Shown in pieces: positions 42,695 to 49,112 of a DNA stretch of 64,000 nucleotides. Below the pieces are notes generated by a model. It was not told the DNA's origin. It saw nothing but the letters and a program-made list of their open reading frames with translations, and did no database searches. Source of the stretch: Streptomyces viridochromogenes. Lineage in GTDB: Bacteria; Actinomycetota; Actinomycetes; Streptomycetales; Streptomycetaceae. Every line of letters starts with the position of its first letter. The first letter of the stretch is position 1. The position numbers and the translations under genes were made by a program. The stretch lies in assembly GCF_001270495.1 (NCBI RefSeq), contig NZ_LGUR01000219.1, positions 124,001 to 188,000 on the forward strand, written 5' to 3'.

Positions 42695-43603
42695 ATGATG
42701 ACCGGGCCGACGTGGCGGTGCTCGGACTGTGACACGTACAACGACGCCGGGCTGCGGGTGTGCCACCTCTGTGAGATGCCGCGCGGCGCGGCGGCTTCCC
42801 GCCCGGTGGCCGAGCCGCCCGCGAAGAAGCCGCCCGTCACAAGCGGCACAGGTGGGCCGGCCCGCACGCGCACCGGCGTCGCCGCATCCGGCCCGACCGC
42901 ATCGGCACTGGACTGGGAGTGCCCCGCCTGCGCGCACTATGTGGTCGGGCGGGTCAGCTGCGACGCCTGCGGCATGGTCTGGACGCCGGACGCGAGGACG
43001 ACCGTCCGCGGGAGGCCACGGTCCGGCAGCACCCTCCGTACGCCGCCCGCCCGGAGCGACGCACTGCGCTTCGCGGATCCGGTCCACCCGAGGCCGACGC
43101 CCAGGGAGCCGACCCGCGGCGAGGTGGTGGCCGGATGCGGCTGCGTCCTGTTCCTCGCGGCCGCCGTCGTCACCCTGATCGCGCTGCTGATCCTCAACTG
43201 GTCGACCGTGACCTCGTTCCTGACCGGCTCCGACACCTCGAAGAGCTCCGCGACACCGTCCCCGACGGTTTCCGCGAGCGGCCCCTGCCCCAAGGAGCTG
43301 GCCGCGATGCTGCCGAAGGGATCGGCGGCCGGCGCGCGTCTCGTCGCGGCCTACAGCAGGGAGAACGTCAAGGACCGGTACGCCTTCTGCCGGACGGCGG
43401 AGGGAAAGGTCTACTACTTCTTCGCGAAGAAGGCCGGTGCGTCGTACGGCAGGCCCACGGCGGCGGAGAAGTCCGGAACCGGATACCTGGTGCGTTTCCC
43501 CGACAGCGCTTTTCGGTTCCGGGACCTGGAGGTGACGGCCTACGACGAGGACGACAAGGAGCTCTGGAAGGAGAAGCTGACCCCCGAGGCCGCCATCGGC
43601 TGA
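42695..43603 (+). CDS. Double zinc-ribbon, single-pass membrane protein
   Basis: The protein has 302 residues. There are two short RanBP2/rubredoxin-like zinc ribbons: WRCSDCDTYNDAGLRVCHLC (about 8-27) and WECPACAHYVVGRVSCDAC (about 74-92). One transmembrane helix follows (about 146-170), then a Ser/Thr linker and an extracytoplasmic C-terminal domain with two cysteines (SGPCPKEL, YAFCRTAEG). Zinc ribbons are the usual accessory domain of TerY-P systems. The protein may connect the cytoplasmic kinase/phosphatase/VWA module to the envelope. It is the last gene of the co-directional cluster. Confidence 0.8.
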   Translation: MMTGPTWRCSDCDTYNDAGLRVCHLCEMPRGAAASRPVAEPPAKKPPVTSGTGGPARTRTGVAASGPTASALDWECPACAHYVVGRVSCDACGMVWTPDARTTVRGRPRSGSTLRTPPARSDALRFADPVHPRPTPREPTRGEVVAGCGCVLFLAAAVVTLIALLILNWSTVTSFLTGSDTSKSSATPSPTVSASGPCPKELAAMLPKGSAAGARLVAAYSRENVKDRYAFCRTAEGKVYYFFAKKAGASYGRPTAAEKSGTGYLVRFPDSAFRFRDLEVTAYDEDDKELWKEKLTPEAAIG

Positions 43604-43640
43604 CGGCCCGGGGGACAGTCCGGCTGACAGCCCGGGGGAC
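43598..43640. repeat. Short direct repeat at the end of the zinc-ribbon gene
   Basis: GGCTGACGGCCCGGGGGAC (43598-43616) and GGCTGACAGCCCGGGGGAC (43622-43640) differ at one base and are offset by 24. The first copy contains the stop codon. The CCCGGGG stretches may also help termination between the convergent genes. Confidence 0.6.
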
Positions 43641-43652
43641 GGGCCCAGCCCC

Positions 43653-45227
43653 TCAGTCCTTCGCGCGCGTACCCACCGCGTCCTCCACCGTCCCCGCCGG
43701 TGCCGGCACCGCGGCCGCCGCGGCCCCGTCCCCGTCGGTGTTGATCTTCTCGACGATCGCGAGCCGCTCCGGGGTGTCCTCCGGCTTCACGAAGCCGATG
43801 AGGATGTACAGGACCAGCGACACCGCCAGCGGGATGGAGACCTGGTACTGGAGCGGCACCCCGCCCTCGATCTGCCAGCTGATCGGGTAGTTGACCAGCC
43901 AGAAGGCGAGCAGGCCCATCGACCAGCTGGTGAGCGCGGCCGTGGGTCCGGAGCGGCGGAACGGCCGCAGCAGGCCCAGCATCATCGGGATCGCCATCGG
44001 GCCCATCAGACCGGCGACCCACTTGATGACGACCGTGATGATGTCCTTGAAGGTGGGGGAGTTGACCTGGGTCGCCGCGGCCATGGACAGACCGAGGAAG
44101 ACGACGGTCGCGATCCGGGCGACCCGCAGCCCCTGCCCCTCGCTCCACGTCCGTGCCCGGCGCCAGATCACCGGCGCGCAGTCCCGGGTGAAGACGGCGG
44201 CGATGGCGTTGGCGTCGGAGGAGCACATGGCCATGGTGTGCGAGAAGAAGCCGACGATGACCAGGCCCAACAGGCCGTGCGGGAGCAGCTGTTCGGTCAT
44301 CAGGCCGTACGAGTCCGAGCCGTCCGGCTTCTGCGACTCGACCAGCAGCGGCGACATCCACATCGGGAAGAACAGGACGACGGGCCAGACCAGCCACAGG
44401 ATCGCCGACAGCCGCGCCGAGCGCTCGGCCTCGTACGGGGTGGCCGTGGCCATGTACCGCTGGGCCTGGTTGAGCATGCCGCCGTTGTACTCGAAGAGCT
44501 TGATGAACAGGAACGCGAGCAGGAAGACGGTGCCGTACGGCCCGACCAGCGGCTCACCGTGGCCCTGCAGCTCCGGCCGGTCCCAGGCGTCGAGGAAGCC
44601 GATGCCCTTGTCGTTCAGCTCCATGATGACCGCGATGAACATCGCGACGCCGGCCAGCAACTGGATGACGAACTGGCCGAGTTCGGTCAGCGCGTCCGCC
44701 CACAGCCCGCCGATGGTGCAGTAGACGGCGGTGATGCCACCGGTGATGAGGATGCCCTGGTTCAGCGACACCCCCGTGAACACGGACAACAGCGTCGCGA
44801 TCGCCGCCCACTTCGCGCCCACGTCCACGATCTTCAGCAGCATGCCGGACCAGGCCAGCGCCTGCTGGGTCTTCAGGTCGTAGCGGTTCTTCAGGTACTC
44901 CAGCGGAGAGGCCACGTGCAGCCGTGAGCGCAGCCGGTTGATACGGGGCGCGAACAGCTTCGACCCGATGGCGATACCGAGCGCGATGGGGAAGGACCAC
45001 GTCACGAAGGACGTGACGCCGTAGGTGTAGGCGATGCCCGCGTAGCCGGTGAACATCACCGCGCTGTATCCGGACATGTGATGCGAGATCCCGGACAGCC
45101 ACCACGGCATCTTGCCGCCCGCGGTGAAGAAGTCGCTGACGTTGTCCACCCGTTTGTGGGACCAGACGCCGATCGCCACCATCACGCCGAAGTAGCCGAT
45201 GAGCACGGCCCAGTCGAGACCGTTCAT
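43653..45227 (-). CDS. Sodium:solute symporter (SSS family)
   Basis: The protein has 524 residues from the ATG at 45227 (site GGGAGGG). About 13 transmembrane helices carry SSS family features: SDFFTAGGKMPWWLSGISHHMSGYSAVMF near the start, MLLKIVDVGAKWAAI, GGITAVYCTIGGLWADALTELGQFVIQ and FFSHTMAMCSSDANAIAAVFTRDC. The closest general group is the solute/sodium symporters for sugars or organic acids. The substrate cannot be deduced. It is convergent with the TerY-P cluster and separated from the SDR gene upstream by 126 bases. Confidence 0.9.
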   Translation of the reverse strand: MNGLDWAVLIGYFGVMVAIGVWSHKRVDNVSDFFTAGGKMPWWLSGISHHMSGYSAVMFTGYAGIAYTYGVTSFVTWSFPIALGIAIGSKLFAPRINRLRSRLHVASPLEYLKNRYDLKTQQALAWSGMLLKIVDVGAKWAAIATLLSVFTGVSLNQGILITGGITAVYCTIGGLWADALTELGQFVIQLLAGVAMFIAVIMELNDKGIGFLDAWDRPELQGHGEPLVGPYGTVFLLAFLFIKLFEYNGGMLNQAQRYMATATPYEAERSARLSAILWLVWPVVLFFPMWMSPLLVESQKPDGSDSYGLMTEQLLPHGLLGLVIVGFFSHTMAMCSSDANAIAAVFTRDCAPVIWRRARTWSEGQGLRVARIATVVFLGLSMAAATQVNSPTFKDIITVVIKWVAGLMGPMAIPMMLGLLRPFRRSGPTAALTSWSMGLLAFWLVNYPISWQIEGGVPLQYQVSIPLAVSLVLYILIGFVKPEDTPERLAIVEKINTDGDGAAAAAVPAPAGTVEDAVGTRAKD

Positions 45228-45353
45228 GTGCGCCCTCCCAGGGTTCAGCCCGGCGCTCATCCTGGGCGCTGTCGCGTGAACACGACAAGTGAGCGTAAGG
45301 TCAAGGGAAGGTAAAAGTGTTCGCCATGAGGGTCTGCGTTCACGCATGTGAAC

Positions 45354-46139
45354 TTATCGCATCAGCTCCCCCGCGTTGACCAGCAACGACTGCCCCGTGA
45401 GGGAGCGTGCCCGGTCCGACGCCAGGAACACCACCGCGTCCGCAACGTCCCCGTCCGTGGCGAGATCGGGCAACGCCATCCGTCCGGTCAGCCGCCTCAG
45501 TACGTCGTCCTCGGGTACGCCCTCCGTCTGTGCCGTGAACCGGACGTACGCCCGCACCGGAGGCCCCCACATCCAGCCCGGCAGCACGGTGTTCACCCGG
45601 ATCCGGTGCGGGCCCAACTCCCGGGCCAGCGAGTACATCGCGCTCGTCAGCGCCCCCTTCGACGCCGCGTACGCCGCCTGCCGCACCTGCGAGGGGGCGG
45701 CGACCGAGGACTGCGTCCCGATGAAGACGACCGAGCCCCCGCGCTCCTTGAGCGCCGGCAGACAGGCCCGAGTCATCCTCAGCGACCCCAGCAGGTTCAC
45801 GTCGATCACCGACTGCCAGGTGGTGAAGTCGGCGTCCTCAAGACCGCCGAAGTAGGAGTCCCGGGCGGCCACATGGACCACCCCGTCGATCCCCCCGAAC
45901 CGCTCCCGCGCGAGCGCGGCCAGCGCCTCGCACTGCGCCTCGTCGGTGATGTCGGTGGCCCGGTACGCCGTGTGCGCTCCGTTCGGATCGATCTCGGCCG
46001 CGCTCTTGGCGAGGTTGGCCTCCGTGCGCGCCCCGAGGACCGCGTTCCCGCCGTCGCGCACCACCGTGGCGGCGACCTGGTGACCGAGCCCGGCGCCCAC
46101 TCCCGACACGACGACGGTCTTGCCCGCGAGCAGTGACAT
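45354..46139 (-). CDS. Short-chain dehydrogenase/reductase
   Basis: The protein has 261 residues from the ATG at 46139, with GGGAGG eight bases upstream. It has the cofactor loop SGVGAGLGHQVA (TGxxxGxG variant), GARTEANL after beta-2, HVAARDSYFGG in place of NNAG, the catalytic Ser in GTQSSVAAPS and YAASKGALTSAMYSLARELG. NADP preference is suggested by the Arg after beta-2. It is divergent from an EthD-like gene across a single perfect copy of the catabolic operator, so it belongs to the same regulon although 26 kb from the other members. Confidence 0.9.
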   Translation of the reverse strand: MSLLAGKTVVVSGVGAGLGHQVAATVVRDGGNAVLGARTEANLAKSAAEIDPNGAHTAYRATDITDEAQCEALAALARERFGGIDGVVHVAARDSYFGGLEDADFTTWQSVIDVNLLGSLRMTRACLPALKERGGSVVFIGTQSSVAAPSQVRQAAYAASKGALTSAMYSLARELGPHRIRVNTVLPGWMWGPPVRAYVRFTAQTEGVPEDDVLRRLTGRMALPDLATDGDVADAVVFLASDRARSLTGQSLLVNAGELMR

Positions 46140-46168
46140 TCCGCTGCCTCCCGACTCTGGACGCATAT

Positions 46169-46183
46169 CTGACGGCCCGTCAG
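46169..46183. promoter_or_regulatory. Perfect operator between SDR and EthD-like genes
   Basis: CTGACGGCCCGTCAG is a perfect copy of the palindrome. It is 29 bases from the SDR start on one side and 31 bases from the EthD-like start on the other, an almost symmetric position that could repress both. Confidence 0.85.
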
Positions 46184-46214
46184 AGTATGGGTGACCGCAG
46201 GAAAGGGGAACCGC

Positions 46215-47054
46215 ATGAGCGAGGACACCCGCAGCGAGACGTACGCCGAACTGGCCGCCGTCGGCCCGTACGGGGTCCACCCGGGCCACGCCCTGATCAC
46301 CATGGTCGAACCGCACCCGGGCCACGAGTACGCCTACAACCGCTGGTACGAGGACGACCACTACTACGCCGGCGCGATGGCCATGCCCTGGATGTACGCG
46401 GGCCGCCGCTGGGTGGCGACCCGGGACCTCCAACTCCTGCGCCACCCCGAGAAGTCGGCGATCGCCCAGCCGGTCACCGCCGGCTGCTACCTCTCCACGT
46501 ACTGGATCACCGCGGGCCGCTACGCCGACCACATGCGCTGGACGGTCGCCATCAACAAGCGCCTCAACCGTGACGCCCGCGTCTACCAGGACCGCACCCA
46601 CGTCTTCACGGCGTTCCAGGACCACGAGGCCACGGTGTACCGCGACGGCGCGGCCGGCCCCCGCGACTTCCACGCCCTGGACCACCCCTACGCGGGCTTG
46701 GTGATGCAGGTCATCGACGCGGACTCACCGGAGCGGCGCGCCGAACTGCTGGAGTGGCTGCGCGCCCGTCACCTCCCGAAGCGCCTCGCGGGCTCCCCGA
46801 CGGCCATGGTGACGATCTTCCGCCCCACACCGCTCCCGCTCGACCGCATGTCGTACGTCAAGCAGGTCGAGGGCGTGGACACCCGGCTGACGCTGCTGTG
46901 GTTCTTGGAGGCCGACCCGAGGGAGTGCTGGGAGGGCCACTTCGCGGGGCTGGACACGGCGGTGGAGGAGTCGGGGTGCGGGAGGGTGGAGCTGGTGGCG
47001 CCGTTCATCCCGACGGTCCCGGGGACGGACAGGTACGTGGACCAGCTGCGCTGA
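46215..47054 (+). CDS. EthD-like dimeric alpha-beta barrel protein
   Basis: The protein has 279 residues from the ATG at 46215 with AGGAAAGGGG upstream. The segment ALITMVEPHPGHEYAYNRWYEDDHYYAGAM resembles the EthD/ferredoxin-like barrel motif in which a His and Asp line a small pocket. A second barrel-like half follows (YAGLVMQVIDADSPERRAELLEWLRARHLP and LLWFLEADP). So two fused ferredoxin-like halves seem likely. Similar actinobacterial genes accompany lipid or terpenoid degradation, but the biochemical role is unknown. It is under the shared operator. Confidence 0.68.
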   Translation: MSEDTRSETYAELAAVGPYGVHPGHALITMVEPHPGHEYAYNRWYEDDHYYAGAMAMPWMYAGRRWVATRDLQLLRHPEKSAIAQPVTAGCYLSTYWITAGRYADHMRWTVAINKRLNRDARVYQDRTHVFTAFQDHEATVYRDGAAGPRDFHALDHPYAGLVMQVIDADSPERRAELLEWLRARHLPKRLAGSPTAMVTIFRPTPLPLDRMSYVKQVEGVDTRLTLLWFLEADPRECWEGHFAGLDTAVEESGCGRVELVAPFIPTVPGTDRYVDQLR

Positions 47055-47063
47055 CGGGCTTGC

Positions 47064-48920
47064 TCAGCGCAACTCCTCCGGGCAGGGCGTGCCCCGCGAG
47101 AAGTTGTACGGCGCCGCCAGCCGGTACTCGCCCGCCCGCGGAGCGACGAGCATCGTCCACTTGTCGCCCTGCGCGTCCTCCTCCGTCTCCATCAGACAGC
47201 CGTTGACGTTGGCGTACGACTTCGGCTGGTCGTCGGGACGGTCCTTGGACGCCTCCGTCTCCTTCGGCGGGTCCAGCTTCTTGCCGTCGGCGTCGACCAG
47301 GCCCAGCCAGGGCGAGTAGGGGATGCGGATGAGGACCCGGCCCGGCTTGTTCACCCGCATCGTCATCTCGCCCTGCTCGGCCCGCTCGACGACGGCGTTC
47401 GGCTCGGCGAGCGGCGCCGGGTCGGTCACCTGGAACAGCTGCCAGTTGGCGTCGCCCCACACCTGCTTCAGATACGGCATCCCGCGCCGCAGCAGCTCCC
47501 GCTCGCGCTCGGCGCCCGTGGGGTCCGGCTCGTCCTTGGGCAGGACCACGAAGTGCACCGCCCAGCGCTGGAGCCACTCGTGGTAGTTCGCGGAGTTCAG
47601 GGTGTCGTCGTAGAAGAGCGGGTTGCGCTCCATGTCGGCCTGGCGGTTCCAGCCACGGGCCAGATTGAAGTACGGCGCGAGAGCGGCGGCCTCCCGGTGG
47701 GAGCGGGCGGGCACGACCTCCACCCGGCCCTTCTCGGCGCCGACCTCCTGGAGCTCGTTGACCAGCGGGGCCAGCTCGCGCGCCCAGGACGCCTCCGGGG
47801 CGGCGTGGATGATGTCGTCGACCGTCTTGTAGCCGATCCAGCCGGCGAAGGTGAGCAGCGCCAGCACGCCCGTGTACCACTTGCGCGAGCGCGGCACCGT
47901 GAAGGGCAGCGCGGCCACCAGGGCCGTCCCGCCGAAGAGCATCGCCAGGCGCGTGATGTTGGAACCGATCTGCGAGCTGATCACCCAGACCAGGACGACC
48001 GAGAGGCCGTAGACCGCGGACACCAGCCGGATCGTCTTCCAGTCCTCGGGCACGAGCACGAAGGTGACGACGGCGATCAGCAGCGGCAGCAGCACCGAGC
48101 CGATCACCATCGGCTGCGTGCCGGAGAAGGGGAACAGCCAGGCCGAGACGGCCACGACCGCGGTCGGCGCCAGCCCCAGCGCCCAGGCGCCCGGCCGCCG
48201 CTTCTGCAGGAACAGCGCCACCGCCACGAAGCCCACGAACAGCCCCGCCACCGGCGACGCCATGGTGGCCAGCGCGGCCAGCGGGGCGGCGCACAGCGCC
48301 TTCGCCCAGCGTTTGTAGCGCCAGCGGTACGGCCAGCAGAACACCACGGCGACCGCGCCCAGCGCGAACATCGTGCCAAGCCCGAAGGTCACGCGCCCCG
48401 AGATCGCGTTGGCGATCAGCCCGAAGACCCCGGCGAGCGACGCCCACAGAGGGTTCCGCACCGAGCGGCTGCGCAGCAGGACCAGTGTCAGCAGGCCCGC
48501 GGAGATGGTCCCCGCGATCATCATCGTCGTACGGACACCGAGGACCGACATCAGATACGGCGACACCACGCTGTACGACACCGGGTGCATCCCGCCGTAC
48601 CAGGCCAGGTTGTACGCCGAGTCCGGATGCCGGCCGACGAACTCGGCCCAGGCGTCCTGGGCCGCGAGGTCGCCGCCGCTGCTGGCGAAGGTGAAGAACC
48701 AGATGACGTGGAGCAGCCCGGCCAGGGTCGTGATCGACAGCACCGGGTGACGCAACAGACGCTCACGCAGGGCCTGGACGGCGGCGGTCAGACGCGACGG
48801 CGGTCTGTCCTCCGTACGGCGTCCTCCGTCTCCCTGACGTGGCGCGGGTACGCGTATTCGCGGACCGGCTCCCCGTCCCGGATCGGCGTCGTCGGCGCGT
48901 GTCGGCTCCGCAGTGGCCAC
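47064..48920 (-). CDS. Large multipass membrane protein with extracytoplasmic C-terminus
   Basis: The protein has 618 residues and a GTG start. A cytoplasmic Arg/Pro-rich tail of about 45 residues is followed by about ten transmembrane helices (about 60-370) with the external loop GGDLAAQDAWAEFVGRHPDSAYNLAWYGGMHPVSYSVVSPY. That topology and the acidic first loop resemble GT-C membrane glycosyltransferases. The C-terminal 240 residues are soluble (VEVVPARSHREAAAL, YFNLARGWNRQADMERNP). In Streptomyces such proteins are often called MFS or integral membrane proteins; I consider GT-C-like sugar transfer possible but unproven. It is followed at the start side by the D-alanyl-D-alanine carboxypeptidase gene. 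Confidence 0.75.
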   Translation of the reverse strand: MATAEPTRADDADPGRGAGPRIRVPAPRQGDGGRRTEDRPPSRLTAAVQALRERLLRHPVLSITTLAGLLHVIWFFTFASSGGDLAAQDAWAEFVGRHPDSAYNLAWYGGMHPVSYSVVSPYLMSVLGVRTTMMIAGTISAGLLTLVLLRSRSVRNPLWASLAGVFGLIANAISGRVTFGLGTMFALGAVAVVFCWPYRWRYKRWAKALCAAPLAALATMASPVAGLFVGFVAVALFLQKRRPGAWALGLAPTAVVAVSAWLFPFSGTQPMVIGSVLLPLLIAVVTFVLVPEDWKTIRLVSAVYGLSVVLVWVISSQIGSNITRLAMLFGGTALVAALPFTVPRSRKWYTGVLALLTFAGWIGYKTVDDIIHAAPEASWARELAPLVNELQEVGAEKGRVEVVPARSHREAAALAPYFNLARGWNRQADMERNPLFYDDTLNSANYHEWLQRWAVHFVVLPKDEPDPTGAERERELLRRGMPYLKQVWGDANWQLFQVTDPAPLAEPNAVVERAEQGEMTMRVNKPGRVLIRIPYSPWLGLVDADGKKLDPPKETEASKDRPDDQPKSYANVNGCLMETEEDAQGDKWTMLVAPRAGEYRLAAPYNFSRGTPCPEELR

Positions 48921-49050
48921 GTGTGAGGCACTCCCCGTGCTGTCTTCTGTTCTGGCCGCGTCCCGTTTCCCGCGTGTTGTCGGCCCTGTCCCTGAAGGTT
49001 CTCCGGCCGCGCCTTGTGAGCGACGGCCTGCCCGTTTCGTGACGCTAGCA

Positions 49051-49085
49051 CGCAGCCCGCCGACGAGACCTGTCGGCGGGCTGCG
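49051..49085. terminator. Terminator of the carboxypeptidase gene
   Basis: GCAGCCCGCCGAC (49052-49064) and GTCGGCGGGCTGC (49072-49084) form a perfect 13-bp stem, extendable by one C-G pair, with a seven-base loop. It lies 28 bases beyond the stop of the minus-strand gene. Confidence 0.88.
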
Positions 49086-49112
49086 GTGCCGTGCTGCGTC
49101 GCCCTCCCCGGG

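Noticed and set aside
45078..45353. Small plus-strand frame in the symporter promoter region
   Set aside because: It is antisense to the first codons of the symporter and has no recognisable domain.
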